Origin: Haloactinospora alba
Lineage (GTDB): Bacteria; Actinomycetota; Actinomycetes; Streptosporangiales; Streptosporangiaceae
DNA length: 64,000 bases
Reading direction: 5' to 3'
NCBI RefSeq assembly: GCF_006717075.1
Contig: NZ_VFQC01000001.1
Coordinates: 1,411,501 to 1,475,500 of the forward strand
Shown: piece by piece, positions 8,829-16,698 of the stretch
Layout of the letters: the number at the start of each line of letters is the position of its first letter
How positions within the stretch are numbered: position 1 is the stretch's first letter
Notes under the pieces: generated by a model
Told to the model about the DNA's origin: nothing
The model's input: only the letters and a program-made list of their open reading frames with translations
Database searches by the model: none
Made by a program: the position numbers and the translations under genes

Positions 8829-9782
8829 TTACGGGACCTGGAGTACCTGCGCTGCGTAGGTCAGGCCAGCTCCGAATCCCAGGGTGAGCACGGTACTGCC
8901 GGATGGCAGCTCGCCCCGTCCGATCATGCGCGACAGCGCGAGCGGGATGGACGCGGACGAGGTGTTGCCCGCGGTGACGATATCGCGTGCGATGACCGCC
9001 TGGGACGCCCCCAGACGTTTGGCTATCGCCTCCACGATGCGCAGGTTGGCCTGGTGCGGGACGAACGCGGTGATCTCCGAGGGGGAGAGACCGGCGCGGT
9101 TCAGGGCCTCGAGCGCTACCCGGTCCAACTCCGTGGAGGTCCACCGGAAGACTGCCTGCCCCTCCTGGTAGAGGTACTTGTTCTCACGGAGGTAGATGGT
9201 GTCGGCGCGCTCACCGGAGCTGCCCCACACCACAGGACCGACAGCGGGTTCCTCGGCAGGGGTCACGACAGCCGCTCCGGCCCCGTCCGCGAAGATGACG
9301 CACGTGGAGCGGTCATCCCAGTCGACCCAGTCGGACAGCTTCTCCGAACCGATCACCAGGACGTTACGGGCGGAACCGGTACGGACGGCGTTGGAGGCGA
9401 CCTCGACGGCGTAACAGAACCCGGCGCAGGCGGCGTTGACATCGAACGCACCGGGAGCCGAGATGCCCAACCGGGCGGCGACGCTGGCCGCGGCGTTCGG
9501 GATCTGGTCCTGTTGGGTGCAGGTCGCCACGATCACCAGGTCGACGTCACGTGAGTCGGTACCACTGGCTGCCAGGGCCTTCCCGCCAGCCGCCGCCGCC
9601 ATGCTCACGACGCTGTCGTCGGGACCGGCGATGCGCCGTTCCCGGATCCCGACCCTGCTTTGGATCCACTCGTCCGAGGTGTCCACCCGGTTTGCGAGGT
9701 CATGGTTGGTGACGACATTGCTGGGTTGGTACTCGCCGAACGCGACGATGCGGGCGCCGGGTGCTGTGGCGGGTGCTTTCAT
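8829..9782 (-). CDS. fabH: Beta-ketoacyl-ACP synthase III
   Basis: This 317-aa initiating condensing enzyme joins acyl-CoA primer and malonyl-ACP. The catalytic residues are Cys119 (NAACAGFCYAV), His243 (VPHQANLRIV) and Asn273 (TAGNTSSAS). In actinomycetes the primer choice of FabH (branched or straight) sets the membrane fatty-acid type, but the preference cannot be read here. The ATG at 9782 overlaps the fabD stop in ATGA, so fabD and fabH are translationally coupled. Confidence 0.96.
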   Translation of the reverse strand: MKAPATAPGARIVAFGEYQPSNVVTNHDLANRVDTSDEWIQSRVGIRERRIAGPDDSVVSMAAAAGGKALAASGTDSRDVDLVIVATCTQQDQIPNAAASVAARLGISAPGAFDVNAACAGFCYAVEVASNAVRTGSARNVLVIGSEKLSDWVDWDDRSTCVIFADGAGAAVVTPAEEPAVGPVVWGSSGERADTIYLRENKYLYQEGQAVFRWTSTELDRVALEALNRAGLSPSEITAFVPHQANLRIVEAIAKRLGASQAVIARDIVTAGNTSSASIPLALSRMIGRGELPSGSTVLTLGFGAGLTYAAQVLQVP

Positions 9783-10735
9783 GACTCGTGGCCTTCCGGA
9801 CTGATCGTGCCGGCGTGCTCCTTGACCAGGTTCTTCGCCTGCTCCAGGTCGTCGGGTGTGTTGACGGAGAGCAGCTCCACTCCGCGCAGAGCCCGTTTCG
9901 CGAGACCGGTCAACGTTCCGGCGGGCGGAAGCTCGATGAGGGCGGTGACGCCCAGCCCGGCAAGGGTCTGGGTGCATGCGTCCCAGCGCACCGGCGATCC
10001 CACCTGGGAAACCAGGCGCTGGAGGTAGTCCTGACCGTTGGAGACCACGGCGCCGTCCAGGTTGGACAACAACCGTGTGCGGGGGTCCGCTGGTGTTGTG
10101 GCCGCCGCGGCTTCCTCGACGCGTTGGACGGCCGGCGACATGTGGTGTGTGTGGAACGCGCCGGCCACGGACAGGGGGCGTAGCCGGGCGCGGTGGGGAG
10201 GGTTGTCCGCCAGCGTCGCGAGCTGTTCCGTCGTTCCGGCGGCGACGATCTGACCCGAGCCGTTGTCGTTGGCGGGGGTCAGCCCGGCCGCGTCGATGGC
10301 GGCCAGGACCTCCTCGCGGTCGCCGCCGAGTACCGCGGTCATGCCGGTGTCCGCGGCCGCGGCAGCCTCGGCCATGCCGCGCCCGCGCTCGGCCACGAGC
10401 GCCAGGGCGTCCTCGGGGGTGAGCACACCGGCGATTCCCGCGACGGTGAACTCCCCGACGCTGTGGCCCGCCACCGCGTCGATGCTCTCGGGGGCGCCGT
10501 CAAGCTCTCCGAACAGTGCGGTCGCAGCGGCGAGTCCGGAACTGACCAGCAGCGGCTGCGCGACAGCGGTGTCGCGGATCTCCTCCGCATCAGCGGTGGT
10601 GCCGGCGCGAACCAGGTCCAGGCCGGCGATCTCCGACCACCGGCCGAAGCGTTCGGCGATTCCGGGCACGTCGAGCCACGGACTGAGGAAACCGGGAGCC
10701 TGGGCACCTTGGCCCGGCGCGACAATTACAAGCAC
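9779..10735 (-). CDS. fabD: Malonyl-CoA:ACP transacylase
   Basis: This 318-aa acyltransferase loads malonyl units onto ACP. It shows the N-terminal VAPGQGAQ block, the nucleophile Ser92 in AGHSVGEF and the second catalytic His in the FHTHHM region. The start is GTG 10735 with AAGG about 8 nt upstream. It is first in the fab operon and divergent from fasR across 206 bp that contain two inverted repeats, so its promoter lies there. It overlaps fabH by 4 nt. Confidence 0.95.
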   Translation of the reverse strand: MLVIVAPGQGAQAPGFLSPWLDVPGIAERFGRWSEIAGLDLVRAGTTADAEEIRDTAVAQPLLVSSGLAAATALFGELDGAPESIDAVAGHSVGEFTVAGIAGVLTPEDALALVAERGRGMAEAAAAADTGMTAVLGGDREEVLAAIDAAGLTPANDNGSGQIVAAGTTEQLATLADNPPHRARLRPLSVAGAFHTHHMSPAVQRVEEAAAATTPADPRTRLLSNLDGAVVSNGQDYLQRLVSQVGSPVRWDACTQTLAGLGVTALIELPPAGTLTGLAKRALRGVELLSVNTPDDLEQAKNLVKEHAGTISPEGHES

Positions 10736-10803
10736 AGCATCAACCTTGCCCTGTAGAACATCACTAGTTAGATGGGGACAGACACGAAGTTAAGAAGGCG
10801 TGT

Positions 10804-10851
10804 TTTGTGTGAACTCCACAAACATCGGTGCGCCACACTCGAAGGGTGTGG
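10804..10851. promoter_or_regulatory. Two 6-7-6 inverted repeats in the fabD/fasR divergent promoter region
   Basis: TTTGTG-N7-CACAAA spans 10804-10822 and CCACAC-N7-GTGTGG spans 10833-10851. Their centres are 29 bp apart, close to three helical turns, and both have the same arm and spacer lengths. The location between fabD and fasR makes FasR the obvious candidate ligand. This is inference from geometry. Confidence 0.45.
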
Positions 10852-10941
10852 TATCAGACACGTTGTGACCGCTTGGTTCGTGCGTCACACGGCTCCGCGT
10901 CCTCCCCGCGCTTGGAATGATGCCACCCTGGAAGCGTGAGC

Positions 10942-12180
10942 ATGGATTCCACCGACCAGAACGCGGCAGGCGAACCACAGGTGCCGAACAGCGAGCGCGA
11001 CGTGCGCGCCGAGACCGTCCGGCGGCTGGAACGTGCGATGGGAGAGCTCGGTACCGCTGCCGTCGCCCGTATGGAGAGCCGCCTGTCGTGGTTCCGCCAG
11101 ATGTCGGCCGAGGACCGCTCCTGGGTGGGGCTGGTCGCCCAGTCGGGGGTGGCGGCCTTCGTCGACTGGTTCAAGACACCGGGAAGGGGCAGGCCCGCGA
11201 TCACCGTGGAGGTGTTCGGCACCGCCCCGCGTGAGCTCACCCGGTCCGTGACGCTGCAGCAGACGGTGGACATGATCCGCGTCGTCATCGATGTGGTGGA
11301 GAACCGGGTGGAGGAGCTGGCGGCTCCCGGAGGAGAGCAGCAGCTACGTGAGGCCGTGCTGCGTTACACGCGGGAGGTGGCGTTCAGCTCCGCCAAGATC
11401 TATGCCCGGGCTGCCGAGGCCCGGGGAGCCTGGGACGCGCGCCTGGAAGCGCTCATCGTCGACGCGTTGCTGAACGGCGACTCCGAACAGGGGCTACACG
11501 CGTGGGGTGCCTCGCTCGGCTGGACCAGAACCCCCATAGTCGCTGTCACCGGCGGTCTGGATGAGGAGAGCGAGAGCGGTGCCCTGGACGACCTGCGTTC
11601 GGCTGCGCGCCGCGCCGGTCACGACGTTCTCGCGGGCATGCAGGGAGACCGGGTCATCGTCGTGCTGGGCATGAGCGAGAAAACCACCGGTGACGACGCG
11701 CCGATGGCAGCCGTCCGGCCGCTGGTGGGAATGTTCGGTTCCGGACCCGTCGTCGTCGGTCCCGCTGTCACCGAGATGCACTCGGCGAGTGACTCGGTGC
11801 GAGCAGCGGTGAGCGGCCTGCGTTCCGCCACGGCCTGGCCCGACGCCCCTCGGCCCGTGTTGGCCGAGGACCTGCTCCCCGAACGTTCGCTGGAGGGGGA
11901 TCCCGATGCCCGGCGCCAGCTCGTGGAGGAGGTCTACGTCCCGTTGCGGGACGCGGGCTCACCCCTGCTGGACACGCTCTCGGTCTATCTGGAGCACGCC
12001 TCCTCATTGGAGGCCACGGCCCGCATGCTGTTCGTGCACCCCAACACGGTGCGCTACCGGCTCGGCCGTATCGGTGAGCTCACGGGGCACATGCCAGCGG
12101 ACGGCCGGGGGGCGTTCGTGCTGCGGGTCGCGATCACGCTCGGACGGTTGGCGGAGAGCAAGGCCACGCCGACAGAGTAA
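10942..12180 (+). CDS. fasR: FasR-type transcriptional regulator (PucR/CdaR family)
   Basis: This 412-aa regulator ends in the PucR-type helix-turn-helix (LEATARMLFVHPNTVRYRLGRIGEL). It is preceded by a GGDEF-like alpha/beta domain and an N-terminal helical region. In Streptomyces coelicolor FasR activates the fabDHPF operon. This gene sits directly beside fabD and is divergent from it, supporting the same job. ATG 10942 is preferred because GGAAG lies 7 nt upstream; GTG 10936, two codons earlier, would place it too close. Confidence 0.88.
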   Translation: MDSTDQNAAGEPQVPNSERDVRAETVRRLERAMGELGTAAVARMESRLSWFRQMSAEDRSWVGLVAQSGVAAFVDWFKTPGRGRPAITVEVFGTAPRELTRSVTLQQTVDMIRVVIDVVENRVEELAAPGGEQQLREAVLRYTREVAFSSAKIYARAAEARGAWDARLEALIVDALLNGDSEQGLHAWGASLGWTRTPIVAVTGGLDEESESGALDDLRSAARRAGHDVLAGMQGDRVIVVLGMSEKTTGDDAPMAAVRPLVGMFGSGPVVVGPAVTEMHSASDSVRAAVSGLRSATAWPDAPRPVLAEDLLPERSLEGDPDARRQLVEEVYVPLRDAGSPLLDTLSVYLEHASSLEATARMLFVHPNTVRYRLGRIGELTGHMPADGRGAFVLRVAITLGRLAESKATPTE

Positions 12181-12477
12181 ACGTGTGGCCGCTCTCCGCG
12201 TCCCCTGGGGTGGGGAACACAGAAGCGTGTGACCTATATAGCAGGAGAAATCTGGAAAACACGCCAGGTTGGAAGGAATCGGTCCCGCTTCGTCGGGTAG
12301 GGATTTCCCGTAAGCAAGAACGAAGACTGGAAAAGCGGATAATGTAACCAGTGAACAAAACAGCACACACTGTGTCACGCTTCGGGTGATCATCTACTGG
12401 TGAATGCCCACAGACGACGGCGGGCCGGAGGTGTCTCGCACGCGTGTAGCTGGTGCATAACAGATTTGGGGGGTGCC
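12181..12477. other. 297-bp AT-richer intergenic stretch
   Basis: This gap after fasR holds a short A-rich segment (about 12230-12370) with TATATA and GATAATGT motifs that could serve as a -10 for the next membrane-protein gene. No -35 partner, RNA gene or coding frame is convincing. Confidence 0.3.
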
Positions 12478-13329
12478 ATGGTCGCAAACGGTGTAGCGAA
12501 ACTTTTCACGGCGATGAGGCGTGCTGTTCTGCTACCCACGGAAGCGGGACAACTGCGTCGGCGGGTCCTGCTCTTCGTCCCGTGGCCCGTGCCAGTGCTC
12601 GCGGTGATCGTTCCGGCGGTCGGCGGAACCTGGTCGGCTCCGGGGTGGACGATCCTGTTGGCCGGATCGGTCGCGGTGGCCTCGTTGCTGCTGGCCGTGG
12701 TCGTCCAACCGACACCGCTGCCGGAGGGGCTCTCGGCCGGTGCTTCGGTGCGTCGTTCGTTGCACAGGTTCCAGCAGATCACCACGCTGCGGATCGGTCT
12801 GGCGCTGGCCCCGGTTCTGGTGGGGGCCGGAGCATCCCTGGCCGGTGGCGGACTGTTCCCGCTCGCCACAGCGCTTGTCCTCTCCTGGCCGCAACTGCTG
12901 CTGGCGATGCCGGTCTTTTTCACCATCACCCGGGCCCGGCGGGCTATGGAGGCATGGGGGACCCGAGCCTATCTCTGGGCCGCGCTGGCACAGCCGGCTC
13001 CCGTGGAATGGCCGTTCGTGACGAAGGCGGCGGCCTGGTACCGCGCCCGCAGAGCACAGGCCGCACACGGCGACGAGCAGACCGGTGCCGCGGACGCCGC
13101 GACAGAACCGCACGATCCCCAGAGCGCGACCACGACGCAGGCCCCCTCGGAGAGCGGCTCCACGGACCGCTCCGCCGAGCCGACGCACCGCAGCCAGAGC
13201 GAGATGGCATCCCGCTCTCCGGGAGTCGGAACGCCCCCGGTGCGGCACACCTCCCGTTCCACCAGAGGAAACGGCCGTGCCTGGTCCCGCCACTCCCGCG
13301 GCCCCTCCCGCCGCGTCTCCAGGAGCTGA
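12478..13329 (+). CDS. Multi-pass membrane protein of unknown function
   Basis: This 283-aa protein starts at ATG 12478 after a G-rich ribosome site (GGGGGGT). Four hydrophobic segments are visible: two at about 30-85 (FVPWPVPVLAVIVPAVGG and ILLAGSVAVASLLLAVVV) and two at about 105-150 (IGLALAPVLVGAGASLAG and ATALVLSWPQLLLAMPVFF). The last 90 residues are hydrophilic and rich in Ser, Thr and Arg. I do not recognise the family. It may be co-transcribed with fasR, but the spacing of nearly 300 bp argues against a tight operon. Confidence 0.6.
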   Translation: MVANGVAKLFTAMRRAVLLPTEAGQLRRRVLLFVPWPVPVLAVIVPAVGGTWSAPGWTILLAGSVAVASLLLAVVVQPTPLPEGLSAGASVRRSLHRFQQITTLRIGLALAPVLVGAGASLAGGGLFPLATALVLSWPQLLLAMPVFFTITRARRAMEAWGTRAYLWAALAQPAPVEWPFVTKAAAWYRARRAQAAHGDEQTGAADAATEPHDPQSATTTQAPSESGSTDRSAEPTHRSQSEMASRSPGVGTPPVRHTSRSTRGNGRAWSRHSRGPSRRVSRS

Positions 13330-13345
13330 GCCCGCGGGGCGGTGG

Positions 13346-14065
13346 TCACCGGCCGGAAGCGGCGAAGGCGGCGACGAGTTGCTGTTCCGCAGTGTCGAGG
13401 TACTCGGCGAGGATGAGCGCGGCCTCGTCCGGGGCGCCCTCACATAGCAGGCGGTGGATCTCGCGGTTCTGTTCCAGGTAGGGCGCGTGGAACGCGCGGG
13501 GGGTCGTCATGACGTGGAAGACCAGGCGCAGTTCCGCGAGCACCCGGCTGATGATCTCGTCGGTCCGGGGGCTCGCGGCCAGGCCGGCGACGGCCTGGTG
13601 GAAGCGCATGTTGGCGGTTCCCACCGCCCCCCAGTCGCCGTTGTCCGCAGCGTTCTGTTCCTCCCGTACGGCCGCGCCGACGAGGGACACCGCCTCTTCC
13701 GTGGCGCCTCCGGCGCCACGGAGCGCTGCCAGTTCCACGGCGCGCCGTACCCGGTACAGGTCGGTGACGTCTCCGACCGTGGGATTGGCGACGAAAACCC
13801 CGCGGTTGAGCTCGTGTACCAGCAGCCGTTCGTGCCCCAACAGCCGGAACGCCTCGCGCAGCGTGTTGCGCGAGACTCCCAGGGCGGCGCCGATCGCCTC
13901 CTCGGAAAGCCGCGTGCCCGGTGCCATCCCGCCTTCGATGATGCGCCCGCGCAGCACGTCGGCCACCCGTTCCGCCGTGCTGGACCGTTCCAACACCGAG
14001 CGGAACTCGGCGAGCCGCTCGATCCCCTCGACCGCCACCGTGGAACCCCCTCTGTTCCGGGACAT
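13346..14065 (-). CDS. GntR-family (FadR/FCD) regulator of the pxp operon
   Basis: This 239-aa regulator has an N-terminal winged helix at about 25-90 (LSEEAIGAALGVSRNTLREA, LNRGVFVANP). Its C-terminal helical FCD ligand domain has the metal-binding pattern expected of FadR/VanR types (RRAVELAAL, FHQAVAGLA, EQNREIHRLL). The ATG at 14065 has GGAGGGG about 9 nt upstream. It is divergent from pxpABC and a FadR-consensus operator lies between them. It probably represses pxpABC and perhaps itself, responding to 5-oxoproline or a related metabolite. The ligand is inference. Confidence 0.85.
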   Translation of the reverse strand: MSRNRGGSTVAVEGIERLAEFRSVLERSSTAERVADVLRGRIIEGGMAPGTRLSEEAIGAALGVSRNTLREAFRLLGHERLLVHELNRGVFVANPTVGDVTDLYRVRRAVELAALRGAGGATEEAVSLVGAAVREEQNAADNGDWGAVGTANMRFHQAVAGLAASPRTDEIISRVLAELRLVFHVMTTPRAFHAPYLEQNREIHRLLCEGAPDEAALILAEYLDTAEQQLVAAFAASGR

Positions 14066-14191
14066 CTTCACCATCCCCTCCCACATTCTGGCCGACACCG
14101 CGGGCCGAGACCCCTGGCGGAGTCCGCACCCGAACGAAGGGCTGTGGCGGGCTCGTCCCCGACGGGCGATGGTCGGCAGCTTCAACGTAGA

Positions 14192-14204
14192 ATTGTTGAA
14201 CAAT
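14192..14204. promoter_or_regulatory. FadR-type GntR operator
   Basis: ATTGTTGAACAAT is a perfect palindrome around one central base. Its core TTGTTGAACAA fits the FadR-subfamily consensus TNGTNNNACNA at every fixed base. It lies 127 bp upstream of the gntR start and 161 bp upstream of pxpA, in an AT-rich island suited to a divergent promoter. Confidence 0.75.
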
Positions 14205-14365
14205 ATTGGTCGTATTGGGATCCAGCGCGACTCCTGCCGGGACACCACGGGCCAGAGCGTGACCGAACACCTTGGTGAACGGTGCTACTCCGCGCTCTCC
14301 GGGAGGCGCGAGGCCCCGACGCGGATCCAGCACTCGTCAACCCCGGACGTGGGGAAGGAAACACC

Positions 14366-15139
14366 GTGCGTATCGACGTGAACTCCGACCTCGGAGAAAG
14401 CTTCGGCCGATGGGAACTGGGAGACGACGCGGCGATGCTGCCCGTCATCACCAGCGCCAACGTCGCCTGCGGGTTCCACGCCGGCGACCCGTCGGTGCTC
14501 CGCTCCACCTGCGAACAGGCCGTCCGCAACGGAGTCGCCATCGGCGCGCAGGTGGGGTACCGCGACCTCGCGGGTTTCGGACGCCGCTTCATCGATGTCG
14601 CGCCCCACGATCTGACGAACGACGTTCTCTACCAACTCGGGGCGTTGGAAGCGATGGCCCACACAGCCGGTGACCGCATCCGGTACGTCAAGCCACACGG
14701 TGCGCTGTACAACGCGGTCGTCAATCACGGGGAACAGGCCGCTGCCGTGGTGCGGGCCGTACAGCTCTACAATCCCGCCCTTCCGGTGCTCGGACTGCCC
14801 GGATCCGAATGGCTGCGTCACGCTGCCGAAGCGGGCATCCCCACCGTGCGCGAAGCGTTCGCCGACCGGGCCTACACCCCGGAGGGAACCCTCGTGCCCC
14901 GCCAGGAACCCGGGGCGGTACTCCACGACGCCGAACACATCGCCCAGCGGTGCCTCACCATGGCGAGAGGAGAACAGGTGACAGCCGTGGACGGCTCGCG
15001 GCTCCGGATAGCAGCGGATTCCCTGTGCGTGCACGGTGACAGTCCCGGAGCCGTCACCATCGCCCGGACGGTGGTAAGGCGACTGCGTTCCGACGGTGTG
15101 GAACTGGAACCCTTCACCACCCCCGGGAGGCGTGAGTGA
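14366..15139 (+). CDS. pxpA: 5-oxoprolinase subunit A
   Basis: This 257-aa LamB/YcsF-family protein is one of three subunits of the ATP-dependent 5-oxoprolinase that opens pyroglutamate to glutamate. The N-terminal signatures [12 protein letters not shown] and [12 protein letters not shown], and the later KPHGALYN, are intact. GTG 14366 is chosen because the family begins there and GGAAGGA lies about 7 nt upstream. Its last codons overlap pxpB by GTGA. It is probably controlled by the divergent GntR regulator. Confidence 0.93.
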   Translation: MRIDVNSDLGESFGRWELGDDAAMLPVITSANVACGFHAGDPSVLRSTCEQAVRNGVAIGAQVGYRDLAGFGRRFIDVAPHDLTNDVLYQLGALEAMAHTAGDRIRYVKPHGALYNAVVNHGEQAAAVVRAVQLYNPALPVLGLPGSEWLRHAAEAGIPTVREAFADRAYTPEGTLVPRQEPGAVLHDAEHIAQRCLTMARGEQVTAVDGSRLRIAADSLCVHGDSPGAVTIARTVVRRLRSDGVELEPFTTPGRRE

Positions 15140-15810
15140 GGACAGCGATGCGGATCCGCCCCTGCGCGGACTCGGGCCTCCTGGTCGAGGTGGACACCCT
15201 CGACGACGTCATCGCACTGCATTCTGCTCTCCTCGAGGACACCCCGCCCGGCGTGACCGAGATCGTCCCCGCAGCCCGCACGATCCTGCTGAGGGTCGAC
15301 CCACAGCGCAGGAGCGTGCACGACGTCGCCGCCACCGTGCGGGAACTGCGCCCGCTTGCCGGGCGACGGGAGACGGCGGGAGAGGTGCGCGTTCCGGTGA
15401 CCTACGACGGCCCTGACCTCACCGAGGTCTCCCGTCTCACCGGGCTCACCGTCCCCGAGGTCGTCGCCGCGCACACCGGGAGCGTGTGGACGGTGGCCTT
15501 CTGCGGGTTCGCACCGGGGTTCGGATACCTGGTGACGGCCGAGCACGACCGGTTGCGGGTTCCACGCCGTTCCGAATCGCGACTGCGGGTTCCCGCGGGT
15601 GCTGTGGGGCTCGCGGGCGAGTTCAGCGGCATCTACCCGACGGCTTCCCCCGGAGGATGGCAGCTCATCGGTCGCACCGACACGGTGATCTGGGACCTCG
15701 AACGGGACCCTCCCGGGCTGCTGCGCCCCGGAACCAGGGTTCGGTTCGTCGACGTACGCAGCGCAGCCGCTCCGGGACCGGACACGTGTCATGAAGGCGA
15801 GGTGGCATAA
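15136..15810 (+). CDS. pxpB: 5-oxoprolinase subunit B
   Basis: This 224-aa protein belongs to the allophanate hydrolase subunit 1 / KipI family and forms the catalytic pair with PxpC. The hallmark [10 protein letters not shown] and [11 protein letters not shown] blocks are present, followed by the [18 protein letters not shown] region. The start is GTG 15136, coupled to the pxpA stop; an internal ATG at 15148 is an alternative. It is separated from pxpC by 3 nt. Confidence 0.93.
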   Translation: MRTAMRIRPCADSGLLVEVDTLDDVIALHSALLEDTPPGVTEIVPAARTILLRVDPQRRSVHDVAATVRELRPLAGRRETAGEVRVPVTYDGPDLTEVSRLTGLTVPEVVAAHTGSVWTVAFCGFAPGFGYLVTAEHDRLRVPRRSESRLRVPAGAVGLAGEFSGIYPTASPGGWQLIGRTDTVIWDLERDPPGLLRPGTRVRFVDVRSAAAPGPDTCHEGEVA

Positions 15811-15813
15811 CAG

Positions 15814-16677
15814 GTGTCGGCTCTGGAACTGCTGTCCACCGGAGTGCTCACCACCGTGCAGGACAGTGGACGTTTCGGTTATGCGGCCCTCGGGGTCGGG
15901 CGTTCCGGAGCGGCTGACGCGGGCTCGTTCTCCCTGGCCAACCGGTTACTGGCCAACAACGAGGCCAGCCCCGCACTGGAGGTGACCCTGGGAGGGCTAC
16001 GAGCGCGCGTTCGGGGAGCCGCGACAGTCGCCGTGACGGGCGCTCCCTGCCCGATCACCGTTGACGGGCGCTCCGCCGCGATGAATACCGTCCTGCACCT
16101 ACCGGACGGTGCCGAACTCGCCCTCGGAGTCCCCGCGTCCGGTGTGCGGACCTACGTCGCGCTGCGCGGCGGTGTCACGGTCGACCCCGTACTCGGATCA
16201 TGCAGCACGGACACGTTGGCGGGACTGGGTCCCTCCGTGTGCGCACCGGGAACAGTGCTCCCCGCGGGTAGCCCGCCCCGGGAGTTTCCCGTGACCGACA
16301 CCGCCCCCCGCGCCCGTGCTTTTCCGGAGGAACTCACACTGACGGTCGTTCCGGGGCCCCGCGACGACTGGTTCCGTCCCACGGCGATGGAGACACTGTT
16401 CGGCCACGCCTACGAGGTCACCGAACGCAGCGACCGCATCGGTATGCGGCTCTCCGGGCCGCCACTGCCCCGCAGCCGGGAGGAGGAACTTCCCACCGAG
16501 GGCATGGTCGCGGGCGCGCTACAGGTGCCGCCGGAGGGCGAACCGGTCCTGTTCCTCGCCGACCATCCGGTGACCGGTGGGTATCCCGTCATCGCCGTCA
16601 CCGTTGCCAGCGACGTCGCGCATGCGGCTCAAGCCCGCCCAGGAACGCGCCTGAGGTTCCGGAAGGGGACAGCATGA
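15814..16677 (+). CDS. pxpC: 5-oxoprolinase subunit C
   Basis: This 287-aa protein belongs to the allophanate hydrolase subunit 2 / KipA family. Characteristic blocks are TVQDSGRFGYAALGVGRSG at the N-terminus, VPASGVRTYVALRGG in the middle, and the C-terminal EGMVAGALQVP and DHPVTGGYPVIA. It contains a TTA Leu codon in NRLLANN. It is last in the pxp operon and converges on the PhoD-like gene with a 21-bp gap. Confidence 0.93.
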   Translation: MSALELLSTGVLTTVQDSGRFGYAALGVGRSGAADAGSFSLANRLLANNEASPALEVTLGGLRARVRGAATVAVTGAPCPITVDGRSAAMNTVLHLPDGAELALGVPASGVRTYVALRGGVTVDPVLGSCSTDTLAGLGPSVCAPGTVLPAGSPPREFPVTDTAPRARAFPEELTLTVVPGPRDDWFRPTAMETLFGHAYEVTERSDRIGMRLSGPPLPRSREEELPTEGMVAGALQVPPEGEPVLFLADHPVTGGYPVIAVTVASDVAHAAQARPGTRLRFRKGTA

Positions 16678-16698
16678 ACCCGGGGGTGTCCCGTCGGG

